This document shows, in pieces, positions 36,170 to 45,211 of a stretch of DNA of 64,000 bases; the stretch's first letter is position 1, and every line of letters begins with the position of its first letter. Source of the DNA: Motilimonas pumila. Lineage in GTDB: Bacteria; Pseudomonadota; Gammaproteobacteria; Enterobacterales; CBDFNC01. The DNA is taken from assembly GCF_003596335.1 (NCBI RefSeq), contig NZ_QZCH01000010.1, positions 62,001-126,000 on the forward strand. Direction: 5' to 3'. The notes under the pieces were generated by a model, which was given only the letters and a program-made list of their open reading frames with translations, was not told the origin of the DNA and ran no database searches. Position numbers and translations under genes: made by a program.

Positions 36170-36583
36170 TTACTCTTCGCTAGCAGCCTGTGCAGGTGCT
36201 TCTTCAGCTGCAGGAGCTGGAGCAGCTTCTGGAGCTGGACGCGAATCACGTGCTTGACGCTCTTCTTTAGCTTTCGCCATAGGAGAAGCTTCAGTGATAG
36301 CAGCTTTAGTACGCATGATCATATTACGGATCACAGCGTCGTTGAAACGGAAAGCAGTTTCCAGTTCATCGATTGCAGCTTGTTCAGCTTCAACGTTCAA
36401 TAGAACGTAGTGAGCTTTGTGTAGCTTGTTGATTGGGTAAGCCAATTGACGACGGCCCCAGTCTTCTAAACGGTGGATTTGACCGCCGTTGTCGGTGATT
36501 ACAGCGCTGTAACGCTCAATCATGCCGTTTACTTGTTCACTCTGGTCAGGGTGAACCATAAATACGATTTCGTAATGACGCAT
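36170..36583 (-). CDS. rpsF: 30S ribosomal protein S6
   Basis: A 137-residue small-subunit protein: S6 core ([37 protein letters not shown]) in residues 1-95, then an acidic Ala/Pro/Glu-rich tail of about 40 residues, a site for RimK-type glutamylation in relatives. First gene of the operon; a near-consensus promoter and a candidate S6:S18-binding leader hairpin lie upstream. Confidence 0.98.
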   Translation of the reverse strand: MRHYEIVFMVHPDQSEQVNGMIERYSAVITDNGGQIHRLEDWGRRQLAYPINKLHKAHYVLLNVEAEQAAIDELETAFRFNDAVIRNMIMRTKAAITEASPMAKAKEERQARDSRPAPEAAPAPAAEEAPAQAASEE

Positions 36584-36609
36584 TTACTTGATCCTTACGG
36601 GTTTAGTCA

Positions 36610-36646
36610 GCCTCTGTGTGCGGCTCAGTCTGGTACCGTCAGAGGC
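36610..36646 (-). ncRNA. Candidate S6:S18-binding mRNA leader hairpin
   Basis: In the rpsF 5' leader, a 7-base stem GCCTCTG/CAGAGGC encloses an inner CGG/CCG pairing with a GAGCCGCAC segment. Leaders of rpsF in many bacteria carry a hairpin with a conserved CCG that imitates the S6:S18 site in 16S rRNA and gives feedback control. The stem is clear; the assignment is by analogy. Confidence 0.5.
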
Positions 36647-36683
36647 AAGGAACAAAAGGTTGATGACTGATTTAAGGTGGCGA

Positions 36684-36712
36684 ATTATACAGGTCAAAAA
36701 CCGCCCTGACAA
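36684..36712 (-). promoter_or_regulatory. Near-consensus promoter of the rpsF operon
   Basis: On the minus strand TTGTCA (36712-36707), 17-base spacer, TATAAT (36689-36684): 11 of 12 consensus bases. Transcription would start near 36677, giving a leader of about 95 bases that includes the hairpin at 36610-36646. Confidence 0.85.
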
Positions 36713-36794
36713 GAAAAAACACACAATGAGGATAAGCCTTTTTTTCCAACAACTTAAGCTCTACAATTAAGTTTATCTAGGGACAGACAGAAGA

Positions 36795-37553
36795 ATGAAA
36801 TTGACTGATTCACGCCGCTTGTTAAGTTGTTTCTTGGGACTGCTACTCTGGCCCAGCGCCACGCTTGCGATCGTCCCTCCTGAATACGAAGACCCAGAAG
36901 AGCCTTGGACTGCTGGCATCGAATTTGGTTGGATGTACGATAAAGGCAACAAGACATCGCGGTCACTCAATACCACGTTAGAAATTGAATACGAAATCAA
37001 AGACAAGTACAAAGGCTACTTTGAATACAACTTTGATTTCGCCAGCGATGATGACGTAGAAACCACTAAAAAAGATCGTCTCCAGTTACAAGGAGATTAT
37101 AACTTTAATGATGACAACTACGTGTTTGCCCGAGCAGACATTAAATCGGATGAATTTGGCAGTTTCGCCGAAGAAAACACATACTCCACCGGTTATGGTC
37201 ATATTTTTCTGGATAAGAAAAAGCACAAGCTGAATGTAGAGGTAGGCCCGGGTTTTCGTCACTCAAAACCACAAGATGATAATTTTGACGACCAAGCTGA
37301 AGATGAAGTAATTATCCGTAGCGTACTCAAATACCAAAGGTTTTTTACCGAGCACCTAAAATTTTACGCTGATAGCTCACTGGAAGTCGGTGAAAAGAAC
37401 TCAATCAGTGTCACCAACCTTAAACTTGAACAAAAGTTGTTTGGGGATTTATTCTTGGTATTTGACCTGCAATATACCTACCGCGACAAAGTACCAACGG
37501 ATACAGTGCGTAACGAATTTGTGAACAAGTTTAATTTGAAATACGTGTTTTAA
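36795..37553 (+). CDS. DUF481 outer-membrane protein (YdiY-like)
   Basis: A 252-residue exported protein with a signal peptide (residues 1-25, ending TLA) and a DUF481 barrel: paired long strands rich in Tyr, Phe and acidic residues (EYEIKDKYKGYFEYNFDF, KKKHKLNVEVGPGFRHS) and a C-terminal aromatic residue (KYVF). DUF481 proteins are salt- or acid-induced in some bacteria; no function is established. Monocistronic, divergent from the rpsF operon. Confidence 0.85.
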   Translation: MKLTDSRRLLSCFLGLLLWPSATLAIVPPEYEDPEEPWTAGIEFGWMYDKGNKTSRSLNTTLEIEYEIKDKYKGYFEYNFDFASDDDVETTKKDRLQLQGDYNFNDDNYVFARADIKSDEFGSFAEENTYSTGYGHIFLDKKKHKLNVEVGPGFRHSKPQDDNFDDQAEDEVIIRSVLKYQRFFTEHLKFYADSSLEVGEKNSISVTNLKLEQKLFGDLFLVFDLQYTYRDKVPTDTVRNEFVNKFNLKYVF

Positions 37554-37596
37554 GAGCCAGTCACCCGAGGCTCGAAAAAAGCTTCAGATAACTCAG

Positions 37597-38040
37597 TTAA
37601 CGCACCATTTTGATGTGTGGAATGCCATCTTCTAGATACTCAGCCCCCGTTGCAACAAAGCCGTGCTGAGCGTAAAAGCCTTGTAAGTGACTTTGCGCAC
37701 TCAGGCTAATCCTTTGCTTAGTCACCACTTGCGCAGCCCTGCAAGCCCGTTGCATTAGGCGATGCCCTAAGCCACTGCCTCGGCCATTAGCAGACACCAC
37801 AACCCGGCCAATTGAGACTTCGGGATAAGGCGTGCCAGCGGGCAGTATTCTGGCGTAAGCACAAACTTGAAAATCTTCATTTAGGGCCAATAAATGAATG
37901 CATTCAGGGTTTAAATCCAAGCCATCAATATCTTGATAAACGCAATCTTGTTCAACCACAAATACTGCTGCACGCAGCTGCAACACGCTGTACCACTGCT
38001 GCGCGCTTAAGCTGTTGAAGTCACCCTGATGCCATTGCAT
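37597..38040 (-). CDS. elaA: ElaA-type GNAT acetyltransferase
   Basis: A 147-residue GNAT-fold protein of the ElaA family (LRAAVFVVEQDCVYQDIDGLD, then CAYARILP and the acetyl-CoA motif V(V)SANGRGSGLGHRLM at residues 81-96). Substrate unknown. It starts 18 bases after the rlmB stop on the same strand and may be part of the rnr-rlmB transcript. Confidence 0.92.
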   Translation of the reverse strand: MQWHQGDFNSLSAQQWYSVLQLRAAVFVVEQDCVYQDIDGLDLNPECIHLLALNEDFQVCAYARILPAGTPYPEVSIGRVVVSANGRGSGLGHRLMQRACRAAQVVTKQRISLSAQSHLQGFYAQHGFVATGAEYLEDGIPHIKMVR

Positions 38041-38058
38041 GATACGGGTTAAATCGGC

Positions 38059-38802
38059 TTAGCTACTGCGTTGGCGCACAACTTCAAACAAGCACACACC
38101 GGTAGCAACAGAAACATTGAGGCTAGAAACCGCGCCCGCCATTGGCAAGCTGACCAGTTCATCACAATGTTCACGCGTTAAGCGACGTAAGCCTTTGCCT
38201 TCCGCGCCCATAACGATAGCAACAGGGCCAGTTAATTTGGTTTGATACAAGGTTTGTGTCGCTTCACCCGCAGCGCCATAAATCCAAATGCCTTGATCTT
38301 GCAACTCACGCATGGTGCGCGCTAGATTAGTCACTTGGATCAGTGGCATGCTTTCAGCTGCACCACAGGCTACTTTTCGAACCGTAGGCGTTAAGCTGGC
38401 AGATTTATCTTTTGGTACTATGACTGCGTCAACGCCTGCAGCGTCTGCACTGCGTAAACAAGCCCCTAAATTATGAGGGTCCGTGACACCGTCTAAGATC
38501 AACAAAAACGCTTGCCCTTCGGTACGTTTAAGCACGTCATCTAAATCGCCTTCATTAAGTACTGGCGCAGCTTTTACGCGGGCAATAATGCCCTGATGCT
38601 GACCTCCGCCGGCTTTGTCATCCAACGCTTTGCGTTGCATGAACTGCACCGACACGCCCATTTTTTGCAGCTTTTTAATGATGGGGAGCATGCGCTCATC
38701 TTGACGCCCTTTTAATGCATACACTTCAATAAAGCGCTCAGGGGCATTGTCTAACGTCGCATCTACTGCATGAATGCCATAGATTAGTTCTGATTTACTC
38801 AT
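38059..38802 (-). CDS. rlmB: 23S rRNA 2'-O-methyltransferase (Gm2251)
   Basis: SpoU-class methyltransferase, 247 residues, modifying G2251 in the peptidyl transferase P loop. It has the N-terminal substrate domain ([18 protein letters not shown]), SpoU motif 1 [25 protein letters not shown] and the knot motifs [10 protein letters not shown] and [14 protein letters not shown]. Its ATG overlaps the rnr stop by four bases, the usual rnr-rlmB coupling. Confidence 0.96.
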   Translation of the reverse strand: MSKSELIYGIHAVDATLDNAPERFIEVYALKGRQDERMLPIIKKLQKMGVSVQFMQRKALDDKAGGGQHQGIIARVKAAPVLNEGDLDDVLKRTEGQAFLLILDGVTDPHNLGACLRSADAAGVDAVIVPKDKSASLTPTVRKVACGAAESMPLIQVTNLARTMRELQDQGIWIYGAAGEATQTLYQTKLTGPVAIVMGAEGKGLRRLTREHCDELVSLPMAGAVSSLNVSVATGVCLFEVVRQRSS

Positions 38803-41213
38803 TTGGTTTTCTTCGCTTTATTTTTGTTAGTTCGTTTGTTTTTCTTTTTGCCGCTTTTTTTACTTTTAGCTTCCGTCGTTTTTTTCGTCTCACCTTTCGC
38901 TGAGCGTTTCGCCTTACCGCCTTTAGGCTTACGTTTGCCCTTGCTCGGCTCAGCATCATTGCGACGACTGCCTTCCGCGGTCATGCGTGATGCAGCAGGT
39001 TTACGGCCCGAGCGGCGGCGCACATTTTCTACCCCAGCAAGCTCAAAGTCGATCTTTTTATCGTCTAAATTAACCGCTAGCACTTTCACATCCACGCTGT
39101 CACCAATGCGAAATACCTTGCCACTGCGTTCCCCCTGAAGCACTTGGCGGCCCGCATCAAACTGGTAATAATCACCAGGCAGCGAAGTAACGTGAACAAG
39201 GCCATCAATGTGCAGGTCATTCAAGCGCACAAAAAAGCCAAAGTTGGTGACAGCCGCCACCGTGCCTTGCATTTCGTCGCCCACGTGGTCTTGCATGTAC
39301 TCACACTTCAATGCATCAGCCACATCACGGGTCGCATCATCAGCGCGGCGTTCGGTCATGGAGCACTGTTCACCTAAAATGGGCATATCATCTTCTAAAT
39401 AATGATAACCGCCCGTATCAGTCCAGCGATGGCCAGGGTTGCCCTTCTCTTTGACTAATTGATACTTAATGGCGCGATGTAAAATCAAGTCGGGATAACG
39501 TCGGATCGGTGAAGTAAAGTGCGCGTATTGCTTCAACGCTAATCCAAAGTGACCGGTATTTTCATCTTGATACACAGCTTGCTTCATCGACCTCAGCAGC
39601 ATGGTTTGAATCAACTCGGCGTCTGGCCGGTCTTTAATTTGTTCAGCCAACTCTGCATAATCTTTTGGCTCTGGGTCCATGTCACCGCGAAGCTGTAAAC
39701 CAAGCTCACTTAAAAAGCTTCTAAAACCGTTGAGCTTTTCTTCGCCCGGCGTTTCATGGACACGAAACAGCGCATGAGCTTGCATTTTTTCAATGTACCT
39801 TGCCGCGGATACATTGGCTTGAATCATGCACTCTTCAATGATTTTATGGGCGTCGTTACGATGCAGAGGCACAATAGACTCTATCTTACGCTGCGAGTTG
39901 AAAATAAAACGGGTTTCAGAGGTTTCAAATTCCATTCCACCTCGCTGATGACGCGCATGCTTTAAAGCATGATACAGCTTGTGCAACTCTTCTAAATGGT
40001 TAACGTGTCCGGCGTATTCTTCGCGCAGCGCTTCATCACCGTCCAGAATGTTAGCAACCTTGGTATAAGTAAAACGGGCATGGGAGTTCATCACAGCTTC
40101 ATAGAATTTATAGCCGGATAAACGTCCCGCTTTTGAAATGGTCATTTCACAGACCATACACAAGCGGTCAACCTGAGGGTTCAAAGAACATAAACCGTTG
40201 GATAAGACTTCAGGCAGCATAGGGATAACTTGATCGGGGAAGTATACCGAGTTACCACGATTCAACGCTTCTTTATCGAGTGTACTGCCGTGGCGCACAT
40301 AATAGCTGACGTCTGCAATCGCCACCCATAGTCGCCAACCGCCTGCGGCTTTCTTTTCACAGTACACAGCATCATCAAAATCACGAGCGTCTTCACCGTC
40401 GATGGTCACTAAGGGTAAATCTCGCAGGTCAACACGGTCTTGCTTAGCATGTTCAGGAACCGCGTCGCCAAATATTTTCAGCTCTTTTTCTAAGCCGTCG
40501 GGCCAGGAATGAGGAATGTCGTGGGTGCGCAAAGCGATCTCCACTTCCATGCCGGGAGCCATATTCTGGCCAAGTACTTCAACCACTTTTCCAATCGCAT
40601 TCACTCGAGGTCTTGGTCTTGTGGTTATCTCTGTTACCACAACTTGTCCATGGCGAGCACCGTTGCGAACTTCTGTTGGCACAATAATATCTTGCGCAAT
40701 GCGGCTATCATCAGGCACCACAAAACCGACGCCGTCTTCCAGAAAGAAGCGCCCAACCACTTGGATTTCTCGCTCTTCTAACACCCTGATCAAGCGCGCT
40801 TCAGTGCGGCCTTTCGCATCTACCTTCACCGGTTGCACCAACACATAATCGCCGTGGAACAGAGTCAACATTTGTTTAGGTGGTAAAAATAAGTCGCTAC
40901 CGCCGTCATCAGGTTTCACAAAACCAAAGCCATCACGGTGGCCTATTACCTTGCCTTTGACTAACTCTAACTTATCAGGCAAAGCGTAACTGGCATTGCG
41001 GCAATACACTAATTGCCCCTCTCTCTCCATCGCTTTTAAACGACGTTTCAAGGCAATGTAATCATCGTCCGTGGACAAGTTCAGTAATTTGAAAAGCTGG
41101 TCTCGGGTAGTAGGTTTGCCGACTTGTTCTAATAAATTGAGGATAAATTCACGACTGGGAATGGGTTTGTCGTATTTTTTGGCTTCGCGGGCCTGATAAG
41201 GGTCTGTTGACAT
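38799..41213 (-). CDS. rnr: Ribonuclease R
   Basis: Processive 3'-5' exoribonuclease that degrades structured RNA. The 804-residue protein has an N-terminal helix-turn-helix domain, two cold-shock domains (about 80-240), the RNB catalytic domain with the DDAVYCEKK...DVSYYV acidic residues (about 260-590), an S1 domain (about 640-730) and a Lys-rich tail of about 65 residues used for RNA and ribosome binding. AGGAGA precedes the ATG. Confidence 0.97.
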   Translation of the reverse strand: MSTDPYQAREAKKYDKPIPSREFILNLLEQVGKPTTRDQLFKLLNLSTDDDYIALKRRLKAMEREGQLVYCRNASYALPDKLELVKGKVIGHRDGFGFVKPDDGGSDLFLPPKQMLTLFHGDYVLVQPVKVDAKGRTEARLIRVLEEREIQVVGRFFLEDGVGFVVPDDSRIAQDIIVPTEVRNGARHGQVVVTEITTRPRPRVNAIGKVVEVLGQNMAPGMEVEIALRTHDIPHSWPDGLEKELKIFGDAVPEHAKQDRVDLRDLPLVTIDGEDARDFDDAVYCEKKAAGGWRLWVAIADVSYYVRHGSTLDKEALNRGNSVYFPDQVIPMLPEVLSNGLCSLNPQVDRLCMVCEMTISKAGRLSGYKFYEAVMNSHARFTYTKVANILDGDEALREEYAGHVNHLEELHKLYHALKHARHQRGGMEFETSETRFIFNSQRKIESIVPLHRNDAHKIIEECMIQANVSAARYIEKMQAHALFRVHETPGEEKLNGFRSFLSELGLQLRGDMDPEPKDYAELAEQIKDRPDAELIQTMLLRSMKQAVYQDENTGHFGLALKQYAHFTSPIRRYPDLILHRAIKYQLVKEKGNPGHRWTDTGGYHYLEDDMPILGEQCSMTERRADDATRDVADALKCEYMQDHVGDEMQGTVAAVTNFGFFVRLNDLHIDGLVHVTSLPGDYYQFDAGRQVLQGERSGKVFRIGDSVDVKVLAVNLDDKKIDFELAGVENVRRRSGRKPAASRMTAEGSRRNDAEPSKGKRKPKGGKAKRSAKGETKKTTEAKSKKSGKKKNKRTNKNKAKKTK

Positions 41214-41399
41214 GATGGTGTCTCCTGGAAGGAATTGTAGTCAGTATATCCGAATTGCTTGTTTTTGTGTGAAAAAGACCGACTTGGTAAGCTTAAATAA
41301 TGAGTCAAAAATGACGTTTTTAAGATTTATTGCGGAAATGCCAGCAAAAAGTCTGAACTGACACTAAACTTAAAGAGCAAGCTAGAGTAATACCTTGTT

Positions 41400-41427
41400 A
41401 TGGGAGCCGGACGCTCCCATTTTTTTG
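41400..41427 (+). terminator. Orphan terminator in the rnr-motX gap
   Basis: Stem ATGGGAGC/GCTCCCAT with a CGGAC loop and seven T, pointing in the plus direction although both neighbours are on the minus strand. No plus-strand gene precedes it in the 41214-41400 stretch; it may end a short RNA, or act as a leftover of rearrangement. Nothing else is seen in the 357-base gap. Confidence 0.8.
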
Positions 41428-41570
41428 TCTTGCCGATGGCGGCAAACGCGCTGATTATACCTAATTTCATTATTTTTGCTGACTTATTTTTCTTCAGCAA
41501 ATACCGCAGTTAATAAGCTGTTGTTGTTTATCACTTCACTGAGCCAAGTCTGCCGGTTACAATTTTATCC

Positions 41571-42185
41571 TTATGGGTCGATGCGTTTCGCCCGGGCAGT
41601 AATATTCTCAGGCATTTTGTTGCCTAATTGTTGTAACGCCTTAGCGGCTCGCTGATGCATTTTTTTGTCTGCAATAACAGCGTGATGCAGTAAGCGATAA
41701 GCCTCTTCATAATCCTTTGGACTGCCTGCCCCCGCAACCAACCATTCTACCCATTGCAATTGCGCAGGTAAAAAGCCTAGGCTGGCAGACTCAGCAAATA
41801 AAGGCATCGCTTTGGCCATGTCTTGTTGCACCAAGGTACCTTTTGCGTAATAACGCCCTAGCTGCTCTAATGCCGCCGGTAAGCCTTGATTTGCCGCTTG
41901 CCACATATAGTGGATGCCTTCTTCCGCATTTTTGTCAACACAAACTCCCCATGCCAACATGTCTCCCCACAAGAATTGGTATGCCGGCTCTTGCACCTTC
42001 ACCGCATGGGCCTCAATATCTTGAACTAACTGGCACTCATCTTTTTTTACTTGAGCCAAATGCTGGTTTTTATTGATTAAGGTAATCAGCTCATCCTGAC
42101 TGTAAAGCTGTACAACCTCATAATTATCAGCAGCTTGCGCTGAATTGATAGCCAGTGATATAGCTATTGCAGCATATTTCCACAT
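41571..42185 (-). CDS. motX: Sodium-driven polar flagellar motor protein MotX
   Basis: Periplasmic part of the T ring of Na+-driven polar flagella, needed to hold the PomAB stators with MotY. The 204-residue precursor has a signal peptide (residues 1-18), the MotX N-terminal region (VQLYSQDELITLINKNQHL, ECQLVQDIEAHA, FLWGDMLAWGVCV) and Sel1-like repeats (residues 90-165, GLPAALEQLGRYYAKGTLVQQD). I start at the ATG 42185 with AAGGAAAAGG upstream; the frame extends 30 codons further without signal-peptide features. motX beside rnr is also the Vibrio order. Confidence 0.93.
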   Translation of the reverse strand: MWKYAAIAISLAINSAQAADNYEVVQLYSQDELITLINKNQHLAQVKKDECQLVQDIEAHAVKVQEPAYQFLWGDMLAWGVCVDKNAEEGIHYMWQAANQGLPAALEQLGRYYAKGTLVQQDMAKAMPLFAESASLGFLPAQLQWVEWLVAGAGSPKDYEEAYRLLHHAVIADKKMHQRAAKALQQLGNKMPENITARAKRIDP

Positions 42186-42447
42186 ACCTTTTCCTTTTCC
42201 ATCATTCGGCCAACTAAGCAATACCGAGTAAGCAGTACTTCGCATTGAGTTTAGCGTTATATGGCCTGGGTGCACGCCTCATCAGCTGTAACAACTTGCT
42301 AGCTTGCATTTTCTGCTAAAACATTCATACCAAAAATACTGCAAAAACCGATCCAGTTAGATATTTGACGGCACTTTTTTAAGCCAGAATCAGTCATTTT
42401 AATGAAACACCACAAATGCAATTGATAATTAATCGCAATTGGTGTTA

Positions 42448-42462
42448 TGTTATATTATAACA
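42448..42462 (+). promoter_or_regulatory. Zur box upstream of rpmE2-rpmJ2
   Basis: TGTTATA-T-TATAACA, a perfect 7-1-7 palindrome equal to the core of the gammaproteobacterial Zur consensus. It ends 16 bases before the rpmE2 start, so bound Zur should block the promoter when zinc is adequate. Confidence 0.92.
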
Positions 42463-42478
42463 ATTAAAGGAGGGCATA

Positions 42479-42754
42479 ATGCAGCCAAATATACACCCGG
42501 ATTATCAACTGGTTATCTTTCACGATACGTCAGCCAACCAATCGTTTTTAATTCGCTCAACCTACCAAACTAAAGCGCGAATGAAGTGGGAAGACGGTAA
42601 TGAGTACCCAGTATGTTATTTAGACACTTCAAGTGCATCGCACCCGTTTTACACTGGTAAACAGCAAATCAATAAAGCGCAAGGTCAAGTGGCGAAATTT
42701 AACAGCCGCTTTAAAATATCTAGCAAAGACCGCGCAAACTCGGAGGCCAAATAA
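42479..42754 (+). CDS. rpmE2: Zinc-independent 50S ribosomal protein L31 type B
   Basis: A 91-residue L31 paralogue (YkgM type). It starts [16 protein letters not shown] and contains FYTGKQ and the FNSRFK tail, but has only one Cys (residue 46) in place of the zinc-binding CxxC pairs of ordinary L31, so it needs no zinc and frees zinc by replacing the metal form. AAAGGAGGG precedes the ATG. First gene of a Zur-controlled pair. Confidence 0.96.
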   Translation: MQPNIHPDYQLVIFHDTSANQSFLIRSTYQTKARMKWEDGNEYPVCYLDTSSASHPFYTGKQQINKAQGQVAKFNSRFKISSKDRANSEAK

Positions 42755-42897
42755 TGAAAGTGCTCAGCTCATTAAAGTCTGCCAAGCAGCGCCACCCTGA
42801 CTGTCAAATAGTGAGACGCAGAGGCAAGGTATTTGTTATTTGCAAATCAAACCCGCGCTTTAAAGCGGTACAGGGGAAATCTAAGAAGGCAGGGTAA
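42754..42897 (+). CDS. rpmJ2: Zinc-independent 50S ribosomal protein L36 type 2
   Basis: A 47-residue gene missed by length cut-offs. The peptide [18 protein letters not shown]...[16 protein letters not shown] follows E. coli YkgO; the Cys4/His zinc set of ordinary L36 is reduced to two Cys. Its ATG shares the last base of the rpmE2 stop codon (TAATG), so it is tightly coupled, with GGAGG nine bases upstream. It should replace zinc-binding L36 in zinc shortage. Confidence 0.95.
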   Translation: MKVLSSLKSAKQRHPDCQIVRRRGKVFVICKSNPRFKAVQGKSKKAG

Positions 42898-42907
42898 CCC
42901 CTGCCTT
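42886..42907. terminator. Hairpin at the convergent rpmJ2/chitinase ends
   Basis: Perfect 9-base stem AAGGCAGGG/CCCTGCCTT with a TAAC loop; the rpmJ2 stop lies in the loop. Short T run only. Confidence 0.65.
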
Positions 42908-42916
42908 GATTAAACA

Positions 42917-44737
42917 CTAATGGGACTGACTGATTACCTGCACATTGAAAAAGTGCTCAACGCACCGCTGGTAATCACTTTCTATCAAAGCGCTAAAGGG
43001 AGTTTGATAATTGACCCGTTTACATTGGTAACTTTTACCATCTGGGTTTTGCGGATGGAACTCCCAATCTTGATCCCAATAAACCGCGCCATGGCCATTT
43101 AAGTCATCAGGAAACTCTTTCATCGCCAAGCAAGACAATTGCTCCGTCGCATAGACAGGCACTGAAAGGTTGGCAGCATGACGCTGGTAGTAGCCAATGC
43201 GTTCGTCATCTTGAAAATGCTTGTCTTCGCCACATTCCAGGCCGTTAGTGAGTATAAAAGTAGTCAAACCAAAACCCGGTTCTAACGCGTTACTTTGCTC
43301 CCCATCATTCGGCTGCCAAGTGCCATCGATTACGTGCAATAAACTCGGTTTATTTCCTTGCGGCTTAACCAAAGAATACACCGCAGTCGCCAAATTAAGC
43401 CAGCCATGAGCCACACGCTCTGGTTGCTTTAACAACACTTGTTTATCAGCAAAAATCACCTCAGAGAACTGTCCGTACTGATGATGAAAACGCAGCGGCT
43501 TGGCACCACGACCGAAGTATTTCTCAAACCCGCTGGTAGACTCAACATTCGCGGCACACGGCCAATTATCTGCTTGCCAGCTACCATTTTCACAAGCCTG
43601 ATTATATTGCACATCACAGCTTGGTCCTTGCTCTTGGCATCCAGGCTCTCGCACCAACTGTAAGCCGCGACGCCAAGACTCTATGTTGCCACCAGTTTGG
43701 TGATCGCCGGTATCTTGCACTATGTGTGCAAACATTACCGCCAAAGATTTGCTGCATATTTCCTGTGCATCAATACCACTGGCATACTCGCCACAAAACC
43801 GAGGAAATTTGGCCACCGCCTGCAACAAACCGCGATAACTGTAATGACCGTGAGCTAATGGAAAAGTATCTTGCCAATCGTGCAAACTGAAAATAGCTTC
43901 CACTCGTTTAACATTGTCTGGGTTACTCGCCTGACCCGGCATCACTCGTTCTACCTCAGCATTATCCAAGGTAACAAGATCTTGCCGTAAACGGTTAAAA
44001 GCCCCTGACTGAAGCTGTTTTCGTTTCGTGGCCTCAAGTTCCTCGTGATACATAATATGGTCGTATCCCGGCGCTGGAGTAGCCACTAAACTGGCAGTTT
44101 TAGGTTGCTTATCAGCGCAGAGTTGCGCCAAGGTTGTTCCGGTATTGAACCAAGCATCTGAACTGTCTGGCTCAGAGAATTGGATCCACCAACGTGCTTG
44201 ATAGATGTCTCCGGCAAACACTGCCTGATGACCTTGTAGATAAATAGTGCCTGATTGCCAGTCTGCAATTGTGGCGTTATCACAGGTTACCTCTGTCGCT
44301 CGTTTAGCCACACGATGCTTGGGCTTCACGCTTTTGTCAGTTTCGGTCAACGCTGGAGTTATCACCTCTGCGCTGCTGGTACTCTCTTGAATGACGGGAG
44401 CAGGCGTGCTGATCGGCACCGTACCGCTAAAGTCTTGCGTCAAACTGTCGCTGTCTTGACCGACGTCAAGCCATACCCCCCAGCGACCAGATTGCAGTGG
44501 GTTCTCGCCAAGTGTCCACCATTTGGCTTGGTATTTACGCCCATTCAAGGTAACAATTTCGCCACCTTTATAAGCTTGAGAAGCACGCCATTGAGGTAAT
44601 GTTATTGTTGTATTGGCGGCAGATTGATTGTTGTCAGTTGCAGCAAAGGCTACCTGAGAGGAAGCTAAAACGGCTCCCAATATAAAAGGTTTAGCCAAAG
44701 CCACAACATGCGATTGAAATCGCAATGGCTTTTTCAT
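42917..44737 (-). CDS. Secreted GH19 chitinase-like protein with two CBM5/12-type domains
   Basis: A 606-residue exported protein: signal peptide (1-33), two small chitin-binding domains with paired Trp (about 48-93, W50/W73/W74/W86; about 158-201, W160/W183/W184), a Pro/Thr linker after each, and a GH19 lysozyme-fold domain (about 265-600; YFGRGAKPLRF at 407-417, NGLECGEDKHF near 510). In GH19 enzymes the catalytic acid is the Glu of a H/Q-E-T-G motif; here the aligned stretch is Q341-D342-T343-G344-D345-H346, and the Asn-rich SYNYNYG region reads HHQYG. Activity may therefore be altered or lost while chitin binding is kept. GGGAG precedes the ATG. Confidence 0.85.
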   Translation of the reverse strand: MKKPLRFQSHVVALAKPFILGAVLASSQVAFAATDNNQSAANTTITLPQWRASQAYKGGEIVTLNGRKYQAKWWTLGENPLQSGRWGVWLDVGQDSDSLTQDFSGTVPISTPAPVIQESTSSAEVITPALTETDKSVKPKHRVAKRATEVTCDNATIADWQSGTIYLQGHQAVFAGDIYQARWWIQFSEPDSSDAWFNTGTTLAQLCADKQPKTASLVATPAPGYDHIMYHEELEATKRKQLQSGAFNRLRQDLVTLDNAEVERVMPGQASNPDNVKRVEAIFSLHDWQDTFPLAHGHYSYRGLLQAVAKFPRFCGEYASGIDAQEICSKSLAVMFAHIVQDTGDHQTGGNIESWRRGLQLVREPGCQEQGPSCDVQYNQACENGSWQADNWPCAANVESTSGFEKYFGRGAKPLRFHHQYGQFSEVIFADKQVLLKQPERVAHGWLNLATAVYSLVKPQGNKPSLLHVIDGTWQPNDGEQSNALEPGFGLTTFILTNGLECGEDKHFQDDERIGYYQRHAANLSVPVYATEQLSCLAMKEFPDDLNGHGAVYWDQDWEFHPQNPDGKSYQCKRVNYQTPFSALIESDYQRCVEHFFNVQVISQSH

Positions 44738-45211
44738 GATTGATCTCCCTGATCACGATGTCTTCCATGGCTAAATTCGCTGAAATCTACACCTTCCTAG
44801 TGTAAATGGCCCAATCAGCTATCTAGCACTTTCATCATACCTTGTTACGATTTTGTTACCAGAAAAAATGAGAGTTACCTCATATTTATTTTATATATTA
44901 TGAGGAGAATCAAATTTACCCCAGCCTAATACCTTAGTAACAAGAAAGACAAAAGCCATACCTAAGCACTACTCAAGCTGATAATCATCAGCCTGTTGCA
45001 GCCATATTGGAATTATGTCGTCACAATGTGCACCAAAAATGCAATGATTGGTTTTTTCTGCTTGGGCAAGAAGTCGGCCAGCAAAATGATTAATTAAAAA
45101 CAAAAATCATCGAATAATTAATCCTTTCTATAGCTTTGCCCGTATATCTTTCGACTCAATAGGCAAGTAAAATACCCTCGGCTTTGACACAGATTGATAG
45201 GTTGCAGCGAC
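44738..45211. other. Intergenic region between the chitinase-like and FAD oxidoreductase genes
   Basis: About 470 AT-rich bases with the divergent promoters of both genes. No gene, RNA or clear operator recognised. Confidence 0.4.

Noticed and set aside
38803..39138. 111-codon plus-strand frame with Phe/Leu-rich, membrane-like start
   Set aside because: It is the complement of the Lys-rich RNase R tail, which produces Phe and Leu codons.
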